From Bacteroidales bacterium (GTDB lineage: Bacteria; Bacteroidota; Bacteroidia; Bacteroidales; UBA932), in assembly GCA_016295455.1 (NCBI GenBank), contig JAEDLE010000050.1, forward strand, positions 1 to 11,698: a stretch of 11,698 nt of DNA, in the 5' to 3' direction. The notes under the pieces were generated by a model. The model saw nothing but the letters and a program-made list of their open reading frames with translations, searched no databases and had not been told where the DNA came from. Position 1 is the stretch's first letter. Every line of letters begins with the position of its first letter. Shown piece by piece: positions 1-6,175 of the stretch. Both the position numbers and the translations under genes were made by a program.

Positions 1-1136
1 AAGCGGGCGATCAGCAGGAAAGCCAGGACTGTCAGGATTACAATAATAAGGCAGGTGGCCAGTAAGAACGGCAGCCTGCTTTTTCTGTCGCGGGCAGCGT
101 TGTTGCAGTCCGCATTGTGGCCTTCAGTGTTGTGATTGCCGTCAGCATTGTGGTTGTGAACAGCGTTGTCATGTGCGGGTTCTGCGGTCGGCCTCGCAGG
201 CTCCGCAGCTTGTGACGAAAGTTCTGCGACCACAGCTTGCTCAGGCTGAACGGCGGTTTCCGCTGTCGGGAAGCTTGCGGGAATGGTCTGCTCTGATATT
301 TCTGCAGTTTGGTTGTCTGCGGAGATGGTCTGTTCTGCGGTTTCTGTTGTCGGGTTGTTTGTGAAAGAGGATTCCGTTTTGAGGTTTTCTAGCTGATAGT
401 CAGCTGTAGAAGGCTCTGGCGTGATCTCCTCCAGCGGCTCTGTTGCAGGAACTGTCTCAGCAAGCTCCGCTGTCTCAGTCTCTGCTGCAGGAACAGTCTC
501 TTCTGAATATGCTTCCTCCTGTCCCGCTGCCGGGGCTATCTCTTCCGTATGGACTTCCTTCAGCCGTACTGCAGGACTTGTCGCTGCTACGCCCGTAACC
601 TCCGGCTCAAAAGTCTGAACAGGGACCTCTGCCGCGCTGCATAACGTATTTGCAGAGGTTATGATGTCAGCAAGTCCGGCGACGGTAGCGGACACTTCCG
701 CAGGGCTCTCCTCGTGGCTCTTCAGGGAAATCGGCTCCAGCCCGAAACCGTCGGGATAAATGTCCAGATTCTCATCTGCCACGAAGAAGAAATTGTTCTC
801 CTTGGTTGCCCTGAGCCTGCCGAGTGCCGGGAATATGATGGTCTTCTTCTCCTTGAGCACCTCCTTCATCTCTTCCAGGAATGCGCTCAGCACGCGCCGG
901 GCATCAGATTCAGGGATGCCGGCCGCGTCGGCATATTCCCTGACGAGGGAGTCGTCGTCCCCGTCAAGATTCTGACGGAAGGATATCTTCCTGTACGGCG
1001 GATTGATGGTGAAGCCCTTGTCTGAGAAACTGGACGGGACTATTTCGGCGACGAAGGTGCCGACTCCGGGGAGCCTGACCTCATCCTTGTCAAGGAGCAG
1101 TTCCTTGACCATTCTTGACAGCAGATCGATATCCAT
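1..1136 (-). CDS. HU-CCDC81-type membrane protein, partial (C-terminus beyond left edge)
   Basis: Reading leftward from ATG at 1136-1134 gives 378 complete codons with no stop before the window edge. Residues 1-55 (MDIDLLSRMV..., LPGVGTF near 22-28, FTINPPYRKISF at 42-53) look like a first HU-like DNA-binding fold. Residues about 60-135 (PALGRLRAT at 103-111) look like a second. This matches the paired HU-CCDC81_bac_1/_2 domains known in Bacteroidota. Residues 140-320 are a low-complexity Glu/Ala/Thr/Pro linker. Residues 322-345 are His/Asn-rich. RDRKSR (349-354) precedes a hydrophobic helix at about 355-376, so the N-terminus should be cytoplasmic by the positive-inside rule. Family members usually end in a periplasmic SPOR (glycan-binding) domain; that part is outside the window, so I infer it only. 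A possible role is linking nucleoid or cytoplasmic partners to the cell wall. The gene is divergent from the tRNA gene. Confidence 0.8.
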   Translation of the reverse strand, partial: MDIDLLSRMVKELLLDKDEVRLPGVGTFVAEIVPSSFSDKGFTINPPYRKISFRQNLDGDDDSLVREYADAAGIPESDARRVLSAFLEEMKEVLKEKKTIIFPALGRLRATKENNFFFVADENLDIYPDGFGLEPISLKSHEESPAEVSATVAGLADIITSANTLCSAAEVPVQTFEPEVTGVAATSPAVRLKEVHTEEIAPAAGQEEAYSEETVPAAETETAELAETVPATEPLEEITPEPSTADYQLENLKTESSFTNNPTTETAEQTISADNQTAEISEQTIPASFPTAETAVQPEQAVVAELSSQAAEPARPTAEPAHDNAVHNHNADGNHNTEGHNADCNNAARDRKSRLPFLLATCLIIVILTVLAFLLIAR

Positions 1137-1173
1137 ATACAAAAGCGTTTCCGCCAAATGCGGAACGTAAATG

Positions 1174-1181
1174 CAAATGTA
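1174..1181 (-). promoter_or_regulatory. Possible -7 box of the HU-CCDC81 gene
   Basis: On the minus strand the sequence reads TACATTTG, matching the Bacteroidota -7 consensus TAnnTTTG. It lies 37 nt upstream of the ATG at 1136, giving a leader of about 30 nt. No clear TTG or TTTG -33 element is seen at the expected spacing, so support is moderate. Confidence 0.4.
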
Positions 1182-1240
1182 TGAAAAAAAGTCGTTCTGA
1201 CGGCTGCCGGATGCGGGATAACAAAAAAATGACAAAAATA

Positions 1241-1271
1241 TTTGCAACTAATGATTTTTGCCGTATATTTG
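1241..1271 (+). promoter_or_regulatory. Bacteroidota housekeeping promoter of tRNA-Asn
   Basis: TTTG at 1241-1244, a 19-nt spacer and TATATTTG at 1264-1271 form a textbook -33/-7 pair for the Bacteroidota primary sigma factor. The -7 box ends 43 nt before the mature tRNA. It lies in an AT-rich island within otherwise GC-rich DNA. Confidence 0.85.
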
Positions 1272-1314
1272 CAATCCCGAAACGATAACGGGTCTGACAA
1301 GTTCAGAAAAACAT

Positions 1315-1388
1315 TCCTCAATAGCTCAGTTGGTTAGAGCACCTGACTGTTAATCAGGGGGTCGTAGGTTCAAGTCCTACTTGAGGAG
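1315..1388 (+). tRNA. tRNA-Asn (anticodon GTT)
   Basis: A complete 74-nt cloverleaf is visible. The acceptor stem is TCCTCAA (1315-1321) with TTGAGGA (1381-1387) and discriminator G1388. The D arm is AGCTC...GAGC. The anticodon stem CCTGA/TCAGG encloses loop CTGTTAA, with anticodon GTT at 1349-1351. The T arm is GTAGG-TTCAAGT-CCTAC. The 3' CCA is not encoded (CAA follows), so it must be added post-transcriptionally. It is a single-gene transcript with its own promoter and terminator. Confidence 0.97.
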
Positions 1389-1397
1389 CAAAACCAG

Positions 1398-1430
1398 ACA
1401 GACTGTCATCCTTGACAGTCTGTTTTTTTG
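1398..1430 (+). terminator. Intrinsic terminator after tRNA-Asn
   Basis: A perfect 10-bp stem, CAGACTGTCA (1399-1408) with TGACAGTCTG (1413-1422), closes a TCCT loop and runs straight into seven T residues (1423-1429). It starts 9 nt after the tRNA 3' end and ends that transcript. Confidence 0.9.
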
Positions 1431-1519
1431 TCTGTAGCAGTAGCCGCCACGGAAAGCCTTGAATCGTGGCCGTTCGTCGCAGCCCTCACTCTTCAGCGCA
1501 ACCTGACGCTGCACATTGG

Positions 1520-1670
1520 CTTCCACCTGGAACGGAGGGTTGGTGCTGGCCGTTTCAATTTAGCATGACCCCGCATTTTGACTTCCACCTGGAACGGATG
1601 AACGGCACTGGCCCTTTCCATTCAACGTCAGGCGTTCCTGGTGGAAGGAAATTGCTTCCACCTGGAACAG
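1520..1670. repeat. Degenerate repeat family A (core CTTCCACCTGGAACGGA)
   Basis: A 41-nt unit occurs at 1520-1560 and again at 1582-1622 with 33 of 41 positions identical, including an exact 17-nt core. A third, shorter copy (CTTCCACCTGGAAC) lies at 1655-1668. An inverted copy with one mismatch (GTTCCTGGTGGAAG) lies at 1634-1647 and can pair with the third copy to form a hairpin. The core is itself a short dyad (TTCCA-CC-TGGAA). It resembles a decayed intergenic palindromic element. No transposase is present. Confidence 0.7.
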
Positions 1671-1693
1671 GGAAATGCGTCAGGCAGCGTCAC

Positions 1694-1767
1694 TGCGGGA
1701 AAGCCGTGCCAGATGGAATGACAGTTCCAGTTCATTGCGGGAAAGCCGTGCTGGGATGACAATTCCG
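1694..1767. repeat. Direct repeat family B (TGCGGGAAAGCCGTGC)
   Basis: The exact 16-mer occurs at 1694-1709 and 1736-1751. It is followed in both places by ATGACA, one variable base and TTCC, after 8 nt in the first copy and 4 nt in the second. A weaker relative (CACGGAAAGCC) lies near 1448-1458. These look like non-coding interspersed repeat remnants adjoining family A. Confidence 0.7.
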
Positions 1768-1927
1768 CTTCATGACATTTCATGTGGAAGTCATTATGGC
1801 AAATCAGGCAAGAACCATAGTAATACATCAAAAACGCCGTACTAGAAAGAACTGATTATCAGAATACCACTCCACCCCTAACCTGCCCGTCAGCAAACTC
1901 TGTCCGTCAGGATAAAGAAAAATAGCT

Positions 1928-1957
1928 GTTGATAGTCGCGTTCTTTTGTTATATTTG
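1928..1957 (+). promoter_or_regulatory. Promoter of the GH43 gene
   Basis: GTTG (1928-1931), an 18-nt spacer and TATATTTG (1950-1957) match the Bacteroidota promoter. Transcription should begin near 1963-1966. This excludes the in-frame upstream TTG at 1946 as a start codon and supports ATG 2015 with a leader of about 50 nt. Confidence 0.75.
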
Positions 1958-2014
1958 TGTCCGGCACGATACACGATACTTACCAGCGCTGAAACAACTG
2001 AAAACACACAGATT

Positions 2015-4129
2015 ATGACAAGTATCAAGAACACAGCCAGAATCCTTGTGGCGGCAGTAATGCTCGCGGCAGGACAGACACTGCTCAGCGCGCAGCCACA
2101 AGGCCAGCGCCCTCCATTCCGCTTCCCCGTACCCGAGCCGGCACCGGTCGACGCACAGAAAGGATTCGTGAACAAACATCCGGGCAACCCGTACCTCCCC
2201 CTCTGGGAACACCTCCCCGACGGAGAACCGAGAGTCTTCGAAGATCCTGACAATCCGGGACACTACCGCGTCTATATCATAGGCTCACACGACCTGCGGT
2301 ACGACAGCTACTGCGGCCCCGACATCAGGATGTGGTCCGCACCCGTAGAAGACCTGACCCAGTGGAGAAACGACGGAGCCATATTCACATATAACGTTGA
2401 CAGACAATGGGATGTGATGTATGCTCCGGACCTTGTCGAAGTGAAGAAGGACGGAAAGAAAGTCTATTACCTCTATCCGCATTCCCGCGGCGTCAACCGC
2501 GAGGCCATGGTCTGCGTTGGCGACAGGCCTGACGGACCTTTCACCCCGGTCAATACCTCCGCGCACGGGACAGACGTGGTCAAGGGCAGCATACTGGGCT
2601 TCGACCCATCCGTATACGTCGAGGAAATCACCGACCCTTCGGACCCGGACTATGAAACCGGATTCAGGGCATACGGCTTCTGGGGCTTCCAGCGCTCTTC
2701 CGCCGCACAGCTTGACCAGAATACTATGTACTCCGTACGCCCCGGCACCGAAATCATCCCTTACTTCATCCCTGCCAGCTACCGCTACGGTCAGGTCCGC
2801 CACATCGAAGGCGTGACCTATCCGGCGCTCTACAAGGACCAGAAACTCGAGGACTTCAACTTCTTCGAGGCCTCATCCATCAGAAAGGTCGGCAACAAGT
2901 TCGTATGGGTATTCTCCGGACACTCAGGACCTGACTACGGCCTCGAAAGCTCCAACTCCACCCTCCGTTATGCATATGGCGACTCGCCTATGGGCCCTTG
3001 GCGCAGCGGCGGCGTCCTGGTGGATTCACGCGCCGTGGTCCCTTCCCGTGACGGCAGTACGCTCCAGACCAGCTTCTCAGGCCACAACACCCACGGCAGC
3101 TTGCTGGAGATAAACGGCCAGTGGTACGTGTTCTATCACCGTGCCCCGAGAGGCTTCGGTTTCGCCCGCCAGCCTATGGTAGCCCCTGTCACCATAGAAT
3201 GGGACGAAAAGCCGGTTGCTGAAGGCGGTCAGGTCAGAATCTACGGATACGACCCTGCCGCTCCGGGCAACAGATGGACCGCAAAGGCCTCCAATGGCGA
3301 CGAATACACGGGAGCGGAGGTCACCTCGGAAGGCTTCCATATCTTCGGACTGGACCCATATGCCTACTATTCAGCGGGATATGCCTGCTACCTCTCCGAC
3401 AATCAGGGCATGCAGGACAGCTTCGACATCTGGGACAACAATATGGACGTCACCGGAATATCCGACGAGGCTGTCGTAGGATTCAAATACTTCGGTTTCG
3501 GAGGCCTCGACCGTGACAGCAAGGGCATCAAGGCATTCCGCGGCACTGCTCCGGGCAATAGGACCGCCATCAATCTCTTCATTACTCCGAGGACTGACAA
3601 GGCATTCATTATCAATGTGATGATGGATGGACCGTGGACCGGCAAAGTATGGAAAGGCAAGCGCATCGCCAGAATTGAAGTGCCTGCAGGCAGCACTGCG
3701 CAGGAGCGCAAGCTCGTTGCCGACGTATCGTCATCAGTGGACAGGCTCTCAGGCAAGCACGCAATCTACCTTGTTGCGGAAGGTCCTGAAGGAGAACCAC
3801 TTTTCGACCTGCACGGACTCGGATTCAGCCGCAAGGGGCTCAGCATAGAGCGCGAGGCGGTTCCGGCTGTCGGCATATCCATAGACGGAAAGGCTGTTGA
3901 GGTGCCTGCCATCCCGGTCAGGTCCACCAATGCGAACGGCCTTCTGGGCTATGACATATATGAAATCAAGTCCGAGGCAACTTCCGGAAAGGTCAGCGCC
4001 GTATGTGATGACCCGAGGGTGAAGATAAGCGTCACCCAGGCAGAAGCCCCTCTGAATATGGCCGAGGTCAGGTGTGACCTTGACGGTGTGGTGAAAACCT
4101 ACAGGGTGCGTTTCCACAGCGAAAGATAA
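2015..4129 (+). CDS. Secreted GH43 glycosidase with CBM6-like module
   Basis: The product is 704 residues. Residues 1-26 are a signal peptide (probable cut after LLSA), so it acts in the periplasm or at the surface. Residues about 55-415 read as a GH43 five-bladed propeller: PDGEPRVF (68-75), YIIGSHD (87-93), YAPDLVE (136-142), FDPSVYV (196-202), FFEASSIRK (283-291) and GHNTHGSLLEINGQWYVFYHR (356-376, in part). By family logic E285 is the general acid, D139 the pKa modulator and D69 (or E71) the base; H357/H360 would sit in the central cavity. Residues about 435-605 resemble a CBM6-type carbohydrate-binding module (GKHAIYLVAEGPEG at 580-593). The last 95 residues form a domain I do not recognise. 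GH43 enzymes are mostly arabinofuranosidases or xylosidases; the substrate cannot be told here. The gene is monocistronic, with no SusC/SusD neighbour in the window. ATG 2015 is chosen because it starts the signal peptide and lies after the promoter. Confidence 0.88.
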   Translation: MTSIKNTARILVAAVMLAAGQTLLSAQPQGQRPPFRFPVPEPAPVDAQKGFVNKHPGNPYLPLWEHLPDGEPRVFEDPDNPGHYRVYIIGSHDLRYDSYCGPDIRMWSAPVEDLTQWRNDGAIFTYNVDRQWDVMYAPDLVEVKKDGKKVYYLYPHSRGVNREAMVCVGDRPDGPFTPVNTSAHGTDVVKGSILGFDPSVYVEEITDPSDPDYETGFRAYGFWGFQRSSAAQLDQNTMYSVRPGTEIIPYFIPASYRYGQVRHIEGVTYPALYKDQKLEDFNFFEASSIRKVGNKFVWVFSGHSGPDYGLESSNSTLRYAYGDSPMGPWRSGGVLVDSRAVVPSRDGSTLQTSFSGHNTHGSLLEINGQWYVFYHRAPRGFGFARQPMVAPVTIEWDEKPVAEGGQVRIYGYDPAAPGNRWTAKASNGDEYTGAEVTSEGFHIFGLDPYAYYSAGYACYLSDNQGMQDSFDIWDNNMDVTGISDEAVVGFKYFGFGGLDRDSKGIKAFRGTAPGNRTAINLFITPRTDKAFIINVMMDGPWTGKVWKGKRIARIEVPAGSTAQERKLVADVSSSVDRLSGKHAIYLVAEGPEGEPLFDLHGLGFSRKGLSIEREAVPAVGISIDGKAVEVPAIPVRSTNANGLLGYDIYEIKSEATSGKVSAVCDDPRVKISVTQAEAPLNMAEVRCDLDGVVKTYRVRFHSER

Positions 4130-4162
4130 AGTCGGAAGACGTTTCCGGCATGAACGGACCTC

Positions 4163-4196
4163 TGCCTCCTGTCAGCCCTCAGTCTGACGGGAGGCA
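4163..4196 (+). terminator. Terminator-like hairpin after GH43
   Basis: A 13-bp stem pairs 4163-4175 (TGCCTCCTGTCAG) with 4184-4196 (CTGACGGGAGGCA), with one G-U pair and an 8-nt loop. It lies 33 nt after the GH43 stop. The following TCGCTTTG is a poor U-tract, so termination may be partial or factor-assisted. Confidence 0.5.
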
Positions 4197-4200
4197 TCGC

Positions 4201-4231
4201 TTTGAGATGACGCCAAAAAATCGTATTTTTG
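4201..4231 (+). promoter_or_regulatory. Promoter of the Nudix-to-NamZ operon
   Basis: TTTG (4201-4204), a 19-nt spacer and TATTTTTG (4224-4231) give the consensus Bacteroidota spacing. Transcription would start near 4238, about 25 nt before ATG 4264. It is the only strong promoter I see before the tightly packed genes downstream. Confidence 0.8.
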
Positions 4232-4263
4232 AAACCGGGCCGTAATGTCGGTCCTCAGTGAAG

Positions 4264-4851
4264 ATGGAAATAATATATCCGCCATTCATCGCCCCGGTAT
4301 ATCCGAGGCCCAACGTCGACCGTCCGTCGGAAGAACTCCCGAGAGGAGCCGAGATGCTCCCCCTGGTACAGGAGAACGGAATGGTAACAGGCAGAATGAC
4401 AAGGGAATATGCTCACGGTGGAGAGAAACCTCTCCATCCCGTGGTACATCTGCATCTTGTCAACCGCCGGGGTGCCATATACCTTCAGAAACGCGCGATG
4501 ACCAAGGACCTGCTCCCGGGCTATTGGGACACTGCGGTCGGAGGCCACGTGAGCTATGGCGAGCAGATATCCGAAGCCCTCTTCAGGGAGGCGTCCGAGG
4601 AACTGGGGCTGGAGGAGTTCAATCCCGTCGGCATATGCAGTTATGTCTTTGAAAGTCAGGTGGAAAAGGAACTCGTGCACGTGTTCGCCGCCATAGGGGA
4701 ACTGCAGCCCAGGCCTGACGGGGAGGAGGTTTCCGAAGGCCGCTGGTGGACGCCGGCGGAGATTGAGGAGGCAATGGGCAGGTCCGTGCTGACTCCGAAC
4801 TTCGAGGGCGAATATGCCCGCATACATTCACAGTTGGAAGCATTGCTGTAA
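4264..4851 (+). CDS. Nudix hydrolase
   Basis: The product is 195 residues and cytoplasmic, with no signal peptide. The complete Nudix box spans residues 94-116: G94, E100, R108-E109, E112-E113, G115 and L116, spaced exactly as Gx5Ex7REUxEExGU. This binds divalent metal and cleaves nucleoside diphosphate-X substrates. LHPVVHLHLVN (57-67) and YLQKR (73-77) resemble the YfcD / isopentenyl-diphosphate-isomerase-like branch of the superfamily. The first 28 or so residues look like an extension relative to the short members I recall. ATG 4264 is preferred; GTG 4258, two codons upstream, is possible. It is the first gene of the operon, with 4 nt to the glycosyltransferase. The substrate is unknown. 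A role clearing nucleotide-sugars or alarmones would fit the neighbours but is speculation. Confidence 0.88.
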   Translation: MEIIYPPFIAPVYPRPNVDRPSEELPRGAEMLPLVQENGMVTGRMTREYAHGGEKPLHPVVHLHLVNRRGAIYLQKRAMTKDLLPGYWDTAVGGHVSYGEQISEALFREASEELGLEEFNPVGICSYVFESQVEKELVHVFAAIGELQPRPDGEEVSEGRWWTPAEIEEAMGRSVLTPNFEGEYARIHSQLEALL

Positions 4852-4855
4852 TAAT

Positions 4856-6175
4856 ATGGAGAGATACACAAGGGGAAGGCTCGCGTCGTGCCCGTCCTCC
4901 CAAGTCGTACAGGAACTGGCCACCGGCCTGGAAAGCGAATACCTGCTCCTTGCCCTGGGGGAATATGACGTCACCGAAGGGCAGGACATGGTCGTGAGGA
5001 TGATGCGCATAGCCGATGACACCAGCGCAGATTTCGTATATGCCGACCATTATGACCGCAAGCCCGACGGCGGGATTACGCGGCATCCCCTGACGGACTG
5101 CCATATGGGCTGTGTCCGGGACGACTTCGATTTCGGCCAGATAATACTCGTGCGGAGTTCCTCCCTGCGCGAGGCGGCCGCCGCAATGGCCGATGACCTG
5201 CGCTTCGCCGCCTTCTACGACCTCCGGCTGCGTATGCGCAAGATAGTGCATATCAATGAATTCCTCTATACCTCTTCGGTCAGGGACCTGCGCAGTTCGG
5301 GCGAAAGGCAGTTCGACTACGTCAATCCCCGCAACCGCGAAGTCCAGATAGAGATGGAACGCGTCTTTACCGCCCACCTCCTACGTATCGGCGCCTGGTT
5401 GCCCGAAAGGACGGCACGGGTCAGTGAAAACGGGGGAATATGGCAATATGAAGCCTCTGTGGTCATTCCTGTCCGCAACCGCGTCAGGACCGTGGGGGAT
5501 GCCGTGAGAAGCGCCCTGTCCCAGAAGGCGGACTTCCCGTTCAACGTGATAGTGGTGGACAACCATTCCGACGACGGAACCGCTGAACTCCTCCGTTCCG
5601 TAGAGGATCCGAGGCTGGTGCTGATAGAGCCTGGAAGGGAAGACCTGGGCATAGGCGGATGCTGGAACGAGGCCCTGCGCCACCCCTCCTGCGGACGCTA
5701 TGCCATACAGTTGGACAGCGACGACATCTACAGTTCCGACGATGTGGTCGGAAAGGTGGTCAAGGTGATGAGGGAAGAGGGGAGCGCGATGCTTGTGGGT
5801 TCCTACCTGATGACTGACTTCAATCTCCGGCCACTGCCTCCGGGCATCATAGACCACAGGGAGTGGACCGCAGCCAACGGGCATAACAATGCCTTGAGAA
5901 TCAATGGTCTGGGCGCTCCGAGAGCCTTTGACGTGTCGGTTCTCAGGGAAATCGGTTTCCCGAATGTGAGTTACGGTGAAGACTATGCCGTTGGGCTCAG
6001 GATAAGCCGCGAGTACAGGATATCCCGCATCTGGGACGTGCTCTACTGCTGCAGGCGCTGGGAAGGCAATTCCGACGCGGCGCTGAGTATAGAGAAGCAG
6101 AATCTCAACAACATATACAAAGACAACTTAAGGTTATGGGAGCTGGAAGCGAGAATGGCAATGAACGGACGGTGA
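4856..6175 (+). CDS. Family 2 glycosyltransferase (GT-A), two-part
   Basis: The product is 439 residues and cytoplasmic, with no membrane segment. Residues about 199-400 form a GT2 catalytic domain: SVVIPVRNR (201-209), VVDNHSDDGT (233-242), the nucleotide-sugar/metal motif LDSDD (286-290), and GEDY (374-377), whose acidic pair is the usual catalytic base region. Residues 1-195 are unusual. VYADHYDRKPDGG (61-73), VRDDFDFGQIILVR (87-100) and FYDLRLRM (120-127) resemble the acceptor-side half of a second GT2 domain, without the N-terminal nucleotide-binding strand. ATG 4856 follows the Nudix stop by 4 nt. An in-frame ATG at 4814 would overlap the Nudix gene and adds 14 residues with no family likeness. 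The acceptor is unknown; the neighbours suggest a cell-envelope glycan. Confidence 0.85.
   Translation: MERYTRGRLASCPSSQVVQELATGLESEYLLLALGEYDVTEGQDMVVRMMRIADDTSADFVYADHYDRKPDGGITRHPLTDCHMGCVRDDFDFGQIILVRSSSLREAAAAMADDLRFAAFYDLRLRMRKIVHINEFLYTSSVRDLRSSGERQFDYVNPRNREVQIEMERVFTAHLLRIGAWLPERTARVSENGGIWQYEASVVIPVRNRVRTVGDAVRSALSQKADFPFNVIVVDNHSDDGTAELLRSVEDPRLVLIEPGREDLGIGGCWNEALRHPSCGRYAIQLDSDDIYSSDDVVGKVVKVMREEGSAMLVGSYLMTDFNLRPLPPGIIDHREWTAANGHNNALRINGLGAPRAFDVSVLREIGFPNVSYGEDYAVGLRISREYRISRIWDVLYCCRRWEGNSDAALSIEKQNLNNIYKDNLRLWELEARMAMNGR

Larger units (their letters stand above)
1431..1927. other. Gene-free spacer with degenerate repeats
   Basis: No convincing gene is found in these roughly 500 bp. 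Open frames on both strands read through the repeats, lack recognisable domains and show no promoter or ribosome binding site. The left part (about 1449-1765) carries direct and inverted repeats listed separately. The right part (about 1780-1927) is more AT-rich. It contains a short dyad, CTGAT-T-ATCAG (1852-1862), of unknown meaning, and leads into the GH43 promoter. Confidence 0.6.

Noticed and set aside
1315..1388. tRNA-Asn as an integration site for a mobile element
   Set aside because: No integrase gene and no second copy of the tRNA 3' end were seen in the window.
1466..1759. 97-residue plus-strand frame in the same spacer
   Set aside because: Composition follows the repeats, no known domain, and it ends without any gene-like context.
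1628..1831. 67-residue minus-strand frame in the repeat spacer
   Set aside because: It reads through the repeat copies (repeated HGFPA), has no family likeness and no promoter or ribosome binding site.
1852..1862. CTGAT-T-ATCAG dyad as an operator
   Set aside because: Too short, about 65 nt upstream of the -33 box, single copy and no regulator nearby.
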